A DNA stretch of 64,000 bases from Saccharothrix deserti (GCF_009769385.1 NZ_VKAB01000017.1:62001-126000); one strand, 5' to 3'; counted from the first letter of the stretch, positions 48,648 to 59,187 are shown. Notes: a model not told the origin generated them from the letters alone. Made by a program: numbers and translations.

Positions 48648-48677
48648 CGGTCAAGTGTCCCTTTAAGGTTCCTCCCC

Positions 48678-49850
48678 GTGACCACTCCCGCCCGCAAGCG
48701 CGTCGACCAGCACCGCTGGACCGTCCTGCTCCCGGTCGTGGGCCTGATCGCGCTGGGTGTGTCCGGGCTCGTGCTCCTCGGCCTCGGCACGAGCAAGATC
48801 GGCCTGCTGCCCATCCTGGTCGGCGCGCTGGCCGCGCTGCTGCCCGTCCTCGCGGTGATCGGCGCCTACCTGTGGATCGACCGGTGGGAGCCGGAGCCGG
48901 CGAAGATCCTCCTCCTCGCCTTCATCTGGGGCGCGTGCGGCGCGACGATCACCTCGCTGGTGTTCAACCAGACCGCCCACGTGCTCGGCCAGCTGATCGA
49001 CGGCGGTGACGGCAGCACGTTCGCCGCCGTCATCGGCGCGCCGATCACCGAGGAGGCCGCCAAGGCGGCGTTCATCGTGGTCCTGTTCCTGCGCCGCCGG
49101 CAGGAGTTCGACGGCGTGGTGGACGGCGTGGTCTACGCGGGTGTGACGGCCGCGGGCTTCGCGTTCACCGAGAACATCTGGTACTTCGCCCGGGTCTTCT
49201 CCGACAGCGGGTTCGGCGACCTCAGCAGCGGTGTGATCGCCCTGTTCATCCTGCGCGGCGTGCTCTCGCCGTTCGCGCACCCGCTGTTCACGTCGATGAC
49301 CGGGATCGGCATCGGCATCGCGGCCATGACCGCCAACCGGAAGCTGCGGGTCGTCGCGCCGGTCCTCGGCTACCTCGCCGCGGCCGGCCTGCACTCGTTG
49401 TGGAACTTCTCCACCACCGTCGGCACCGGCTCGACCTTCATCAACCTGTACTTCCTGATCATGGTGCCGATCTTCGCCGGCATGGTGTCCATGGTGGTCT
49501 GGCAGCGCCGCCGGGAGCAGCGGATCGTCGCCGGCCAGCTGCCGACCATGGCGGCCAACAAGTGGATCGCCTCCAGCGAGGTCACCCTGCTGGCGAGCCT
49601 GCAGGGCCGCAGCCGGTGGCGGCGCCTGGTGCGGCGCAAGGCCGGTGACGAGGCCGCGAAGGCGGTCGCGGGCTACCAGGTGGCGGCCACCGAACTGGCG
49701 TTCCTGCGGCACCGCATCGAAAACGGAACCGCTGGTCAGGACGCCGAAGAGCGTCACACGAAGCTGCTCGAAGCCCTCATCGCCGCACGCCAGGCCGCGG
49801 TCGACGCGCCGGGTGCGTTGAAGGCCGCGGGTGGCGTTCGTCGCAGTTGA
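48678..49850 (+). CDS. PrsW-family intramembrane protease-like protein
   Basis: 390 residues, seven to eight spans. The PrsW motifs are 'APITEEAAKAAF' (EExxK), 'AGFAFTENIWYF' and 'AHPLFTSM'. The C-terminal 100 residues are cytoplasmic and helical. PrsW cleaves anti-sigma factors in Bacillus; target here unknown. GTG 48678 start, divergent from the MidA-like gene, possibly leaderless. Confidence 0.88.
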   Translation: MTTPARKRVDQHRWTVLLPVVGLIALGVSGLVLLGLGTSKIGLLPILVGALAALLPVLAVIGAYLWIDRWEPEPAKILLLAFIWGACGATITSLVFNQTAHVLGQLIDGGDGSTFAAVIGAPITEEAAKAAFIVVLFLRRRQEFDGVVDGVVYAGVTAAGFAFTENIWYFARVFSDSGFGDLSSGVIALFILRGVLSPFAHPLFTSMTGIGIGIAAMTANRKLRVVAPVLGYLAAAGLHSLWNFSTTVGTGSTFINLYFLIMVPIFAGMVSMVVWQRRREQRIVAGQLPTMAANKWIASSEVTLLASLQGRSRWRRLVRRKAGDEAAKAVAGYQVAATELAFLRHRIENGTAGQDAEERHTKLLEALIAARQAAVDAPGALKAAGGVRRS

Positions 49851-49941
49851 GCGCTGATCCCGACGCACCGGATTACGCTCGCGCCCGTCGTCCGGTACCC
49901 GCGCATCAGGGCCTGGAACGCCGCCTGAAGGAGTACGTCGC

Positions 49942-50826
49942 ATGGACGCGACCCCCCGCCCCGCGCGGCTGGCCGTGGGAGTGATCTCGGCAGGCCGGGT
50001 GGGTTCGGTGCTGGGTGCCGCGCTGTCCCGAGCGGGGCACGTCGTGAGCGCTGTCGCCGCCGTCTCCCGCGACTCCCTCCGCCGCGCCGAAGACCTGCTG
50101 CCGGACGTGCCGGTGCTGCCGCCGCCGGACGTCGCCGCCTCCGCCGACCTGGTGCTGCTCGCCGTGCCCGACGACGAGCTGGCGGGTCTGGTCCGCGGCC
50201 TCGTCGCCACCGGTTCGCTGCGCGCCGGGCAGATCGTCGTGCACACCAGCGGCGCGCAGGGCGTCGGAGTGCTCCGGCCCGCCGCCGGGTTGGGCGCGCT
50301 GTGCGTGGCGCTGCACCCCGTCATGACGTTCACCGGCCGTGTCGAGGACGTGCAGCGGATGAACGCCTGCTCGGTCGGCGTCACCGCGGCCGACGGCGAC
50401 GAGATCGCCTGGAACGTGGGCGAGGCGCTGGTGGTGGAGATGTCCGCCGAACCGGTGCGCATCCCCGAGGCCGTCCGCCCGCTCTACCACGCCGCCCTCG
50501 CGCACGGCGCGAACCACCTGATCACCCTGGTCGCCGACTGCGCGGACCTGCTGCGCGGCGCGGGCATCCAGGACGCCGAGCGGATGCTCGGCCCGCTGCT
50601 GTCCGCCGCGCTGGACAACGCCCTGCGGCACGGCGACCGCGCCCTCACCGGCCCCGTCGCACGCGGCGACGCGGGCACCGTGGCCAAGCACCTGGCCGTG
50701 CTCGCCGACCAGGACACCCTGCCCGCGTACCGGGTTCTCGCGCTCCGCACCGCGGCGCGCGCACAGGCCGCCGGGCTGCTCAAGCCCGAACTGGCGTCCG
50801 ACGTCCGCACCACCCTCGAGGACTGA
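49942..50826 (+). CDS. Rossmann-fold DUF2520 protein, candidate ketopantoate reductase
   Basis: 294 residues. N-terminal NAD(P)-binding 'VGVISAGRVGSVLGAALSRAGH', then a helical DUF2520 half ('HPVMTFTGRVEDVQRMNACSVG'). Rv3603c equivalent. Six bp upstream of panC, so its role as the missing pantoate-forming reductase is a reasonable inference (a PanG-like alternative to PanE); not proven. AAGGAG precedes the ATG. Confidence 0.82.
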   Translation: MDATPRPARLAVGVISAGRVGSVLGAALSRAGHVVSAVAAVSRDSLRRAEDLLPDVPVLPPPDVAASADLVLLAVPDDELAGLVRGLVATGSLRAGQIVVHTSGAQGVGVLRPAAGLGALCVALHPVMTFTGRVEDVQRMNACSVGVTAADGDEIAWNVGEALVVEMSAEPVRIPEAVRPLYHAALAHGANHLITLVADCADLLRGAGIQDAERMLGPLLSAALDNALRHGDRALTGPVARGDAGTVAKHLAVLADQDTLPAYRVLALRTAARAQAAGLLKPELASDVRTTLED

Positions 50827-50832
50827 ACAGGC

Positions 50833-51723
50833 ATGACCAAGCCGCTCACCAAGGACGACTACGCGCCGAACGACGTGACGGTGCACCGCGACCCGGAGCG
50901 GCTGCGCCGCGTCACCAGGGCGTTGAAGGCGGCGGGTCGCAACATCGCCCTGGTGCCGACCATGGGCGCGCTGCACGAGGGCCACCGGCAGCTGATCCGC
51001 GAAGCGCACGTCATGCAGAACACCGTGGTCGTCGTCTCCATCTTCGTGAACCCCAAGCAGTTCGGCCCGAACGAGGACTTCGACCGCTACCCGCGCAGCT
51101 TCGAGTCCGATGTGGACATCTGCCGCGCGGAACGCGTCGGCCTGGTGTTCGCGCCGTCGGTCGACGACATGTACCTGCCCGGCAGCACCGTCACGGTCGA
51201 TCCCGGCCCGCTCGGCGACGAGCTGGAGGGCAGGACCAGGCCCGGCCACTTCACCGGCGTGCTGTCGGTGGTCGCCAAGCTGTTCAACATCGTGCAGCCC
51301 ACCTACGCGGTGTTCGGCGAGAAGGACTACCAGCAGCTCACCCTGATCCACCGGATGGCGCGCGACCTGAACTTCCCGCTGGACGTGGTCGGCGTGCCGA
51401 CCGTGCGCGAGCCGGACGGCCTGGCGCTGTCCTCGCGCAACCGCTACCTGTCCGACGAGGAGCGCTCCGCCGCGACCGCGTTGTCCGCCGCTCTGGTGGC
51501 GGGCTCGTACGTCAGCGGCCAGGGCGCGGACGCCGTGCTCAAGGCCGCGCGCGACACCCTCGCCGCGGTGCCCGGCGTCGACCTCGACTACCTGGAGCTG
51601 CGCGCGCCCGACCTCGGTCCGGCGCCGGAGAACGGCGACGCCCGCCTGCTGGTGGCCGCCCGCGTCGGCTCCACCCGACTGATCGACAACACCGCCGTGC
51701 TGCTCGGCACCGGTGACGAGTAA
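50833..51723 (+). CDS. panC: Pantothenate synthetase
   Basis: 296 residues. '[19 protein letters not shown]' is the HIGH-type nucleotide motif and '[12 protein letters not shown]' the KMSKS-like region; '[15 protein letters not shown]' binds substrate. Joins pantoate and beta-alanine. N-terminal extension of about 20 residues. Confidence 0.97.
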   Translation: MTKPLTKDDYAPNDVTVHRDPERLRRVTRALKAAGRNIALVPTMGALHEGHRQLIREAHVMQNTVVVVSIFVNPKQFGPNEDFDRYPRSFESDVDICRAERVGLVFAPSVDDMYLPGSTVTVDPGPLGDELEGRTRPGHFTGVLSVVAKLFNIVQPTYAVFGEKDYQQLTLIHRMARDLNFPLDVVGVPTVREPDGLALSSRNRYLSDEERSAATALSAALVAGSYVSGQGADAVLKAARDTLAAVPGVDLDYLELRAPDLGPAPENGDARLLVAARVGSTRLIDNTAVLLGTGDE

Positions 51724-51733
51724 GGGGACCGCG

Positions 51734-52234
51734 ATGTTCCGCACCATGCTCAAGTCGAAGATCCACCGGGCCACCGTCACCCAGGCCGACCTGCACTACG
51801 TCGGCTCGGTCACGGTGGACGAGGACCTGATGGAGGCCGCCGACCTGCTCGCCGGCGAGCAGGTGGCGATCGTGGACGTCACCAACGGCGCGCGCCTGGA
51901 GACCTACGTGATCCCCGGCGAGCGCGGCACCGGCGTGATCGGCATCAACGGCGCGGCGGCGCACCTGGTGAAGCCGGGCGACCTGGTGATCCTCATCGCC
52001 TACGGGCAGATGGACGACGCCGAGGCACGGGTGTACGAACCGAAGGTGGTGTTCGTCGACGCCGACAACAAGGTGGTCGACCTCGGCGCCGACCCGGCCC
52101 GTGCTCCGGAGGGCTCCGGGCTGGTCAGCGGGTCGACGACGGTCCAGAAACCGGCCCAGGCGCAGCCGGAGCCGGTGTCGGCGGAGACCGAGGACGCGGC
52201 GGCGCTGGACGCGTTGATCCAGGCCGAGGACTAG
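51734..52234 (+). CDS. panD: Aspartate 1-decarboxylase with C-terminal extension
   Basis: 166 residues. The self-processing site is G24-S25 ('YVGSVTVD'), which becomes the pyruvoyl group, and R/Y catalytic residues in '[20 protein letters not shown]' are present. Usual length is 117-140; here about 35 extra residues rich in Ala/Pro/Gln/Glu follow residue 125. M. tuberculosis PanD also has a shorter disordered tail that influences turnover. Makes beta-alanine for PanC. Confidence 0.95.
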   Translation: MFRTMLKSKIHRATVTQADLHYVGSVTVDEDLMEAADLLAGEQVAIVDVTNGARLETYVIPGERGTGVIGINGAAAHLVKPGDLVILIAYGQMDDAEARVYEPKVVFVDADNKVVDLGADPARAPEGSGLVSGSTTVQKPAQAQPEPVSAETEDAAALDALIQAED

Positions 52235-52245
52235 GGGGTTCCGCA

Positions 52246-53031
52246 GTGCTGCTCGCCATCGACGTCGGCAACACCAACATCGTCCTGGGCCTCTACGACG
52301 GCACGGGCGACTCCGCCGCGCTCATCCGCGACTGGCGGATGCGCACCGACGCCCGGATGACCGCCGACGAGCTGGCGCTGACCATGCGCGGCCTGCTCGG
52401 CGAGTACGCCGACAAGATCACCGGCATCTCGGCGCTGTCCACCGTGCCCGCGGTGCTGCGGGAACTGCGCGTGATGCTCGGCCGGTACTACTCGACCGTG
52501 CCGAAGGTGCTGGTCGAGCCGGGCGTGCGGACCGGCGTGCCGCTGCTGGTGGACAACCCCAAGGAGGTGGGCTCCGACCGGGTGATCAACACGTTGGCCG
52601 CGCACCACCTGCACAGCACGGCGTGCGTTGTCGTGGATTTCGGCACGTCCACGAACCTCGACGTGATCTCGGCCAAGGGCGAGTTCCTGGGCGGCGCGCT
52701 GGCACCGGGGATCGAGATCTCCGTGGACGCGCTCGCGGCACGTGCCGCGCAGCTGCGCAAGGTCGAACTGGTGCGACCCCGGTCGGTGATCGGCAAGAAC
52801 ACCGTGGAATGCCTCCAGTCCGGCATCGTCTACGGGTTCGTCGGCCAGGTGGACGGTCTGGTGAGACGGATCGTGGACGAACTCCAACTCAGCGAGCCGG
52901 GCCCGGTGACGGTCATCGCCACCGGCGGTCTCGCGCCCCTGGTGGTGACCGAGTCGGCCACCATCCAGGCGCACGTGCCGGATCTGACGCTGCTGGGCCT
53001 GCGGTTGGTGTTCGAGCGCAATATGAAGTGA
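52246..53031 (+). CDS. coaX: Type III pantothenate kinase
   Basis: 261 residues of the ASKHA fold: 'LLAIDVGNTNIVLGLYDG', 'VDFGTSTNLDVIS' and 'VIATGGLAPLV'. First step of CoA synthesis after PanC. Eleven bp after panD; last of the pantothenate operon. The following 166 bp hold no gene. Confidence 0.95.
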   Translation: MLLAIDVGNTNIVLGLYDGTGDSAALIRDWRMRTDARMTADELALTMRGLLGEYADKITGISALSTVPAVLRELRVMLGRYYSTVPKVLVEPGVRTGVPLLVDNPKEVGSDRVINTLAAHHLHSTACVVVDFGTSTNLDVISAKGEFLGGALAPGIEISVDALAARAAQLRKVELVRPRSVIGKNTVECLQSGIVYGFVGQVDGLVRRIVDELQLSEPGPVTVIATGGLAPLVVTESATIQAHVPDLTLLGLRLVFERNMK

Positions 53032-53197
53032 CTGTGTTGGATGGCCGCTGCTCCGCAGACGGCGGCTCGGTCGCCCGGGCTGTAGTCGATCCGCCGCTCC
53101 GCGGGGGCAGACCGCTCGCGCCTGATTTTCCGACGATCGAAAAGCGTGATCGCCGGAAAATGAGTCGCGAACGATCGACGGCGACCTCGCGAGGTGG

Positions 53198-53962
53198 TCA
53201 AGCGGGCTTGGTGCACACCGCGCGCTGCACCAAGGTCACCAGGGGGTAGTCGAATTCGCCCTCGGCGGTTTCGGGACGGGACTTGAGGAACGCGAGCAGT
53301 CGCGCGTTCAGCTCGGCCCGTTCCTCCTCCGGGATCACCAGGACGTGCGAGTGCGTGTTGATGGTGGCCACCAGCGACTCGGCGGTGCGCCGGTGCGAGT
53401 GCGCGAACCGCCGCTCGGACCTGCTGCCGAACAGCTCGTGCTCCGGCACGTCGCCGTACACGCCCTTCGCGCTGGCGCTCGACGCGCCCGACTCGTCGAA
53501 CTCGACGGCCCACGGCACCGACTCGTCGAAGCCGTTCCACATCGCGGCCAGCACACCGCCCGGCCGCAGCACGCGCGCGATCTCCGGCATCGCCCGCTCG
53601 GTGTCGAACCAGTGGAACGCCTGCCCGACCACGACCGCGTCGACCGTGCCGTCCGGCACCGGGATCCGCTCCGCGCTGCCGGGCAGCGCGCGTGCCGCCC
53701 CGTGGTGGCGCACCAGCTCCGAGAGCATCCCCTCGTCCGGCTCGACAGCCGTCACCTGGTGGCCCTCCGCGAGCAGACCGCCGGTCAGCTTGCCGGTGCC
53801 CGCGGCGAGGTCGAGCACGTGGTGCGGCCCCTCGCCCAACGGTTCCAGCGCCCACCGGATGGCCTCGATCGGGTAGTCCGGTCGGTGTTCCGCGTAAGCC
53901 GAGGCGTGCGCTCCGAAGGAGTTCGCCCGCCGCGCCCGCAAGTCATCTCCCGTCACACGCAC
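53198..53962 (-). CDS. Class I SAM-dependent methyltransferase, substrate unknown
   Basis: 254 residues. 'HHVLDLAAGTGKLTGGL' is motif I, 'AVEPDEGML' motif II, 'AVVVGQAFHWFD' motif IV. Resembles UbiE/BioC-like enzymes on small molecules. Convergent with coaX and divergent from lysS over 55 bp. Confidence 0.85.
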   Translation of the reverse strand: MRVTGDDLRARRANSFGAHASAYAEHRPDYPIEAIRWALEPLGEGPHHVLDLAAGTGKLTGGLLAEGHQVTAVEPDEGMLSELVRHHGAARALPGSAERIPVPDGTVDAVVVGQAFHWFDTERAMPEIARVLRPGGVLAAMWNGFDESVPWAVEFDESGASSASAKGVYGDVPEHELFGSRSERRFAHSHRRTAESLVATINTHSHVLVIPEEERAELNARLLAFLKSRPETAEGEFDYPLVTLVQRAVCTKPA

Positions 53963-54017
53963 ACCCTAGTGAGATCCGGTTCGTTTTCCCGAGCGGTCTT
54001 TCCGTACCCTTCCTGTT

Positions 54018-55529
54018 GTGAGTGAGCAGCCAGCGACCGGTTCCGCGACCAGCGACGACGATCTCCCCGAGCAGCTGAGGGTGCGCCGGGAGAAGCGGGC
54101 GCGACTGCTGGAACGCGGTGTCGATCCCTATCCGGTCGAAGTACCACGCACGCACACGTTGCGCGAGGTGCGCGAAGCGCATCAGGGACTGGAGCCCGAC
54201 ACGGCGACCGGCGAAGTCGTCGGTGTGACCGGCCGGGTCATGTTCATCCGCAACACCGGCAAGTTGTGCTTCGCCACGCTGCGCGAAGGCGACGGCACCG
54301 AACTGCAGGCCATGCTGAGCCTGGCCGGTGTCGGCGAGCAGGCGCTCGGCGAATGGAAGTCCGACGTCGACTTGGGCGACCACGTATTCGTGCACGGCGA
54401 GGTCATCACGTCCCGCCGCGGCGAACTGTCCGTGATGGCCGACCGGTGGGCCATCACGGCGAAGGCGTTGCGCCCGTTGCCGGTCGCGCACAAGGAACTC
54501 GCCGAGGAAACCCGCATTCGCCAGCGGTACGTGGATCTGATCCTGCGCGAGCAGGCGCGGAACACGGTGCGCAACAGGGCGACCGTGGTGCGCTCGTTGC
54601 GGGAGTCGTTCCACCGGCGCGGTTTCATCGAAGTCGAGACGCCGATGTTGCAGACGTTGCAGGGTGGCGCGACCGCCCGGCCGTTCGTCACCCGCTCGAA
54701 CGCGCTCGACATCGACCTGTTCCTGCGGATCGCGCCGGAGCTGTACCTGAAGCGGTGCGTGGTCGGCGGTATCGAGAAGGTCTTCGAGATCAACCGCAAC
54801 TTCCGCAACGAGGGCATGGACTCGTCGCATTCGCCGGAGTTCTCCATGCTGGAGTACTACGAGGCGTACGCCACCTACGACACGAACGCGGTGCTGACCC
54901 GGGAGCTGATCCAGGAGGCCGCGCTGGCGGTCGCCGGTTCGCACGTGGTAACGCTGGTCGACGGTTCCGAGTACGACCTCGGCGGCGAGTGGACCACGTT
55001 GAGCATGTACGACTCGTTGTCCGACGCGGTCGGTGAAGACGTCACACCTGAAACTTCTTCGGAACACCTGCGCAAGCTCGCGGACAAGCACGGCCTGGAG
55101 ACGGACCCGAAGACCGGGCACGGCAAGCTGGTCGAGGAGCTGTGGGAGCACCTGGTCGGCGACACCCTGCACGCGCCCACGTTTGTGCGCGATTTCCCGG
55201 TGGAGACCTCGCCGCTCACCCGTCAGCACCGCAGCCGGCCGGGTGTCGCTGAAAAGTGGGACCTGTACGTGCGCGGTTTCGAGTTGGCCACGGGATACTC
55301 GGAACTGGTCGACCCGGTGGTCGAGCGGGAGCGGTTGGAAGCCCAGGCACGCCTTGGCGCCACCGGTGACGTCGAGGCCATGCCGGTCGATGAAGACTTT
55401 CTGCGATCGCTGGAGTACGGAATGCCACCGAGCGGTGGCGTGGGAATGGGCATCGACCGGCTGCTGATGGCTCTCACGGGTCTCGGTATCCGGGAGACGA
55501 TCCTGTTCCCCCTCGTGCGACCTGAATGA
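54018..55529 (+). CDS. lysS: Lysyl-tRNA synthetase, class II
   Basis: 503 residues. Anticodon-binding OB fold (about 65-165), then class II core: motif 2 '[24 protein letters not shown]' region and motif 3 '[13 protein letters not shown]'. No LysX-type N-terminal membrane domain. GTG 54018. Confidence 0.97.
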   Translation: MSEQPATGSATSDDDLPEQLRVRREKRARLLERGVDPYPVEVPRTHTLREVREAHQGLEPDTATGEVVGVTGRVMFIRNTGKLCFATLREGDGTELQAMLSLAGVGEQALGEWKSDVDLGDHVFVHGEVITSRRGELSVMADRWAITAKALRPLPVAHKELAEETRIRQRYVDLILREQARNTVRNRATVVRSLRESFHRRGFIEVETPMLQTLQGGATARPFVTRSNALDIDLFLRIAPELYLKRCVVGGIEKVFEINRNFRNEGMDSSHSPEFSMLEYYEAYATYDTNAVLTRELIQEAALAVAGSHVVTLVDGSEYDLGGEWTTLSMYDSLSDAVGEDVTPETSSEHLRKLADKHGLETDPKTGHGKLVEELWEHLVGDTLHAPTFVRDFPVETSPLTRQHRSRPGVAEKWDLYVRGFELATGYSELVDPVVERERLEAQARLGATGDVEAMPVDEDFLRSLEYGMPPSGGVGMGIDRLLMALTGLGIRETILFPLVRPE

Positions 55530-55643
55530 GTAACTTCTGGGACTCCGGGCGGCGCATTCCGGGAGTTGTGCGCTAACCTGCACTCGCCAATGCTTTAGGT
55601 CGCGGTCGGGGAACACCGCGCATTCGAGTCCAGGAGGATACGC

Positions 55644-55991
55644 ATGGCGCAGAAGGTCACCGTGACCCTGGTCGATGACCTGGACGGTGGGAAGGCCGAG
55701 GAGACGGTCGGCTTCGGATTGGACGGTGTGTCCTACGAGATCGACCTTTCTGCGAGCAATGCGGGCAGGCTCCGCGACGCTCTCGCCGACTTCGTCGCCA
55801 GTGCCCGCAAGGCGGGCGGCCGCAAGCGCGGCCCGGGTCGTCCGGCCGGTGTGAAGGCAGCTCGTCCGGCTTCGGCTGATCGAGAGCAGAACCAGGCCAT
55901 TCGGGAGTGGGCGCGCAAGCAGGGCATGAAGGTGTCCGATCGCGGGCGCATCCCGGCCGAGGTGCTGGAGGCTTACCACCAGCAGGGCTGA
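55644..55991 (+). CDS. lsr2: Lsr2 nucleoid-associated silencer
   Basis: 115 residues. Dimerisation domain 1-60 ('[21 protein letters not shown]') and C-terminal DNA-binding domain with the AT-hook-like R-G-R ('[10 protein letters not shown]') and '[13 protein letters not shown]'. Silences AT-rich and acquired DNA. AGGAGG precedes the ATG. A terminator follows. Confidence 0.97.
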   Translation: MAQKVTVTLVDDLDGGKAEETVGFGLDGVSYEIDLSASNAGRLRDALADFVASARKAGGRKRGPGRPAGVKAARPASADREQNQAIREWARKQGMKVSDRGRIPAEVLEAYHQQG

Positions 55992-56041
55992 CGGGAGTCA
56001 TTGACGTGGCGCAGGCCACGGCAATTACGTCAATCGACGAA

Positions 56042-56079
56042 GGGGCGCCGGATTCGTCCGGTGCCCCTCGGTTGTTTTT
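56042..56079 (+). terminator. Terminator after lsr2
   Basis: GGGGCGCCGGA/TCCGGTGCCCC stem with TTCG loop at 56042-56067 and a T-rich tail GTTGTTTTT. One G-U pair. Confidence 0.85.
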
Positions 56080-56220
56080 GCCGACCCGCTGATCCGCTCT
56101 CCGCGAAACGATGATCCTTTCCACGGACCGTTCCGGGGTGTTCCGGGTGCGGTTCGGGGATCTTCCGTTCGACCGTTCGGCGGCACGGAGCGTGCCCGGC
56201 GATCACCCCCGCGCATTCGG

Positions 56221-56239
56221 TTAGGCTCGCCTCACCCAA
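56221..56239. promoter_or_regulatory. IdeR/DmdR iron box upstream of the ferric-siderophore permease genes
   Basis: TTAGGCTCGCCTCACCCAA matches the IdeR/DtxR consensus (TTAGGTTAGSCTAACCTAA) at 15 of 19 positions. It lies 29 bp upstream of the first permease start, so iron-replete IdeR would repress the operon. Confidence 0.75.
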
Positions 56240-56267
56240 GTCGGGCTGCCGCGGGAGGAGCAGCATT

Positions 56268-57257
56268 TTGGCCCTCCGCAGCACCCGCTTGTTCCTGCTC
56301 GTCGGGCTCCTCGTCCTGGTCGCTCTCGCGAGCGTGGCCATCGGTGCGAAGGACATCCCGCTCGGTGACGTCTGGCACGCGCTGACGGCCTCGACCGGGC
56401 TGGAGAACGACCTCGTGGTCCGCGAATTGCGGGTGCCGCGCACGTTGCTCGGCGTCGCCGTGGGCATCGCGCTGGGCATCGGCGGCGCGTTGATGCAGGG
56501 GCACACCCGCAACCCGTTGGCCGATCCGGGCATCCTCGGCGTGACGCAGGGTGCGGCGTTCGCGGTCGTGCTGTCGATCTTCACGCTGGGCGTGACGAGT
56601 CTTTACGGGTACGTGTGGTTCGCGTTCGCCGGTGCGCTGGTGGCCAGCGTCGTGGTGTTCCTGCTCGGTTCCGGGCGGTCCGGGCCGACTCCGGTGACGT
56701 TGGCGCTCGCGGGTGCGGCGGTCAGCGCGCTCATGCAGGGGCTGGTGGCCGCGCTGGTGCTGCTCGACCGGCAGAGCCTCGACGCGTTCCGGTTCTGGCA
56801 GGTCGGCGGGATCGCCGGACGTGACCTCGCGGTGCTGTGGCAGGTGCTGCCGTTTTTGGTGCTCGGGCTGGTGCTGGCGGCGTTCAACGCGGCCGGGCTG
56901 AACGCGCTGGCGCTCGGTGACGACGTGGCGCGGTCGTTGGGGCAGCGGGTGGCGTTGACCAGGGTCGTGGGTGTCGTCGCGACCACGTTGCTGGTGGGCG
57001 GCGCGGTGGCGGTGTGCGGGCCGATCGGGTTCCTCGGGCTGGTCGTGCCGCACGCGGCGCGGGCGCTGACCGGGCCGGACTACCGGTGGCTGCTGCCGTT
57101 CTCAGGGGTGATCGGGGCGATCGTGCTGCTGGTCGCGGACGTGGTCGGACGCGTGGTGACCAGGCCGGGCGAGCTGGAGGTCGGCGTGGTGATGGCGCTG
57201 GTCGGCGCGCCGTTCTTCATCGCCCTGGTGCGGCGGCGGAAGCTGGTGAAGCTGTGA
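56268..57257 (+). CDS. Ferric-siderophore ABC transporter permease (FecCD family)
   Basis: 329 residues, nine to ten spans. 'RVPRTLLGVAVGIALGIGGALMQGHTRNPLADPGILGV' region carries the family motif and 'CGPIGFLGLVVPHAAR' the EAA-like loop. TTG start with GGGAGGAG 7 nt upstream. Stop overlaps the next permease. No solute-binding protein is adjacent. Confidence 0.93.
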   Translation: MALRSTRLFLLVGLLVLVALASVAIGAKDIPLGDVWHALTASTGLENDLVVRELRVPRTLLGVAVGIALGIGGALMQGHTRNPLADPGILGVTQGAAFAVVLSIFTLGVTSLYGYVWFAFAGALVASVVVFLLGSGRSGPTPVTLALAGAAVSALMQGLVAALVLLDRQSLDAFRFWQVGGIAGRDLAVLWQVLPFLVLGLVLAAFNAAGLNALALGDDVARSLGQRVALTRVVGVVATTLLVGGAVAVCGPIGFLGLVVPHAARALTGPDYRWLLPFSGVIGAIVLLVADVVGRVVTRPGELEVGVVMALVGAPFFIALVRRRKLVKL

Positions 57258-58321
57258 CGGGGTCCACGGGGTCCACGGGGTTCCGACTCGGACCGGTGTC
57301 CGGGCCGCTGCGGTGGCGGCCGTTCGTCGTCGTGGTCGTCGGGCTGGGGCTGCTGGTGCTCGCGGCGGCGGTGAGCGTCGCGCGCGGTGACTTCCCGATC
57401 CCGTTGGGGCAGGTGTTCGACGTGCTCCTGGGCGGCGGGCAGCGCGGGCAGCGGTTCATCGTGCTCGACCTGCGCCTGCCCAGGGCGTTGACCGGCCTGT
57501 TCGTCGGCGCGGCGCTCGGTGTGGCGGGCGCGGTGTTCCAGTCGATCGCGCGCAACCCGTTGGCCAGCCCGGACATCCTGGGCGTCACGTGGGGTGCGGG
57601 GGCGGGCGCGGTCAGCGTGATCACGTTCGCCGGGACGCTCGGCGCGGTGGACGGGACGATGGCGCGGGTCGGGGTGCCGTTGGCGAGCCTGGCCGGCGGG
57701 CTGCTGGCCGGGCTCCTGGTCTACGGGCTGGCGTGGCGGCGGGGGATCGAGGGCTTCCGGCTGGTGCTCGTGGGCATCGGCATCTCGGCGGTGGCCGGCA
57801 ACTTCACCCACTACCTGCTGACCGTCGGTGACGTCACCGATGCGGCGCGGGTGATGGTGTGGATCACCGGCAGCCTCAACGGGCGCGGGTGGGAGCACGT
57901 CGTGCCGGTCGGGTTGGCGCTGGCGCTGCTGATCCCGGCGGCCCTGGTCGGGACCCGGCTGCTCGGAGCCCTGCAGTTCGACGACGACACCGTGCGCGGG
58001 CTCGGGGTGCGGCTCAACGGCGCGCGCAGCGTGATGCTGCTGTTGGCCGTCGTGCTGGCCGCCGTGGCGACGGCCGCCGCCGGTCCGGTCGCGTTCGTGG
58101 CGCTGGCGTCACCCCAGATCGCGTTGCGGCTGGCTGGCACCGCCACGCCGCCGCTGCTCGGGTCGGCCGTCGTCGGCGGGCTGCTGGTCGTGGTGTCGGA
58201 CCTGGTCGCGCGGCTGGCGTTCGGCGGGTTCGAACTGCCGGTCGGCGTGGTGACCGCGGTGCTCGGCGCGCCTTATCTGATGTACCTGCTCGTCCGCAGT
58301 CGCCGGGAGGCACGGGTATGA
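57254..58321 (+). CDS. Ferric-siderophore ABC transporter permease, second subunit
   Basis: 355 residues. 'RLPRALTGLFVGAALGVAGAVFQSIARNPL' and 'AGPVAFVALASPQIALRL' repeat the family motifs. The start codon overlaps the previous stop and two 9-bp ACGGGGTCC repeats (57257-57274) encode an N-terminal TGSTGSTG. Partner of the first permease. Confidence 0.93.
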   Translation: MTGSTGSTGFRLGPVSGPLRWRPFVVVVVGLGLLVLAAAVSVARGDFPIPLGQVFDVLLGGGQRGQRFIVLDLRLPRALTGLFVGAALGVAGAVFQSIARNPLASPDILGVTWGAGAGAVSVITFAGTLGAVDGTMARVGVPLASLAGGLLAGLLVYGLAWRRGIEGFRLVLVGIGISAVAGNFTHYLLTVGDVTDAARVMVWITGSLNGRGWEHVVPVGLALALLIPAALVGTRLLGALQFDDDTVRGLGVRLNGARSVMLLLAVVLAAVATAAAGPVAFVALASPQIALRLAGTATPPLLGSAVVGGLLVVVSDLVARLAFGGFELPVGVVTAVLGAPYLMYLLVRSRREARV

Positions 58322-59187
58322 CCGCTGTTCGGCTCCAGACCCAGTCGCTGTCCGTCGGGTACGGGGAGCGGCTGGTGGTGTCCGACCTCGACCTGGACGT
58401 GCTCGCCGGGTCGGTGACGGCGGTGATCGGGCCCAACGGGTGCGGCAAGTCGACGTTGCTGCGTGCTTTGGGGCGGCTGCTGCCCGCTCGGGCCGGCGCG
58501 GTGGTGCTGGACGGCAAGCGCATCGACCGCACACCCACCCGTGAGGTGGCGAAGGTGCTGGCGATGCTGCCCCAGTCGCCGCAGGCGCCCGAGGGGCTGA
58601 CCGTGGCCGAGCTGGTGGCGCGCGGCAGGCACCCGCACCAGGCCTGGTACCGGCAGTGGTCGCCGGACGACGAGGAGGCCGTGACGGCGGCACTGAAGAT
58701 GACGGGCATGGCGGAGTTGAGCGAGCGGACCGTGGACGAGCTGTCCGGCGGTCAGCGGCAGCGTGCGTGGATTTCCATGGCGTTGGCCCAGGGCACCGAC
58801 CTGCTCCTGCTGGACGAGCCGACGACCTACCTGGACCTGGCCCACCAGATCGACGTGCTGGACCTCGTGCAGCGGCTGCACCGGGAGCACGGCCGGACCG
58901 TGGTGATGGTCCTGCACGACCTCAACCTGGCCGCCCGCTACGCCGAGCGCCTGGTGGCGATGAAGGACGGCCGAATCGTCGTCGAGGGCCCGCCTGCGGA
59001 CGTCCTGACCGAGCCGAACCTCCTGGAGGTCTTCGGCCTGGACGCGAGAGTCGTGACCGACCCCGTAGCCGGCACCCCACTCGTCATCCCCATCGGCCAC
59101 CTCGAACGCGCAGCGTTCGATGAATCGCACGCGAAGCGTCCGATGCAGACCCGCCGCGAACGTAGGACACACCCGCCGCGAACGTAG
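58318..59187 (+). CDS. Ferric-siderophore ABC transporter ATPase (FepC/FecE type)
   Basis: 289 residues. Walker A 'GPNGCGKST', signature 'LSGGQRQR', Walker B 'LLLLDEPT', H-loop 'VLHDLNL'. Powers the two permeases. The last residues (RRERRTHPPRT) are encoded by the first two 22-bp modules of the repeat array; the reading frame meets TAG in the second module. Confidence 0.95.
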   Translation: MTAVRLQTQSLSVGYGERLVVSDLDLDVLAGSVTAVIGPNGCGKSTLLRALGRLLPARAGAVVLDGKRIDRTPTREVAKVLAMLPQSPQAPEGLTVAELVARGRHPHQAWYRQWSPDDEEAVTAALKMTGMAELSERTVDELSGGQRQRAWISMALAQGTDLLLLDEPTTYLDLAHQIDVLDLVQRLHREHGRTVVMVLHDLNLAARYAERLVAMKDGRIVVEGPPADVLTEPNLLEVFGLDARVVTDPVAGTPLVIPIGHLERAAFDESHAKRPMQTRRERRTHPPRT

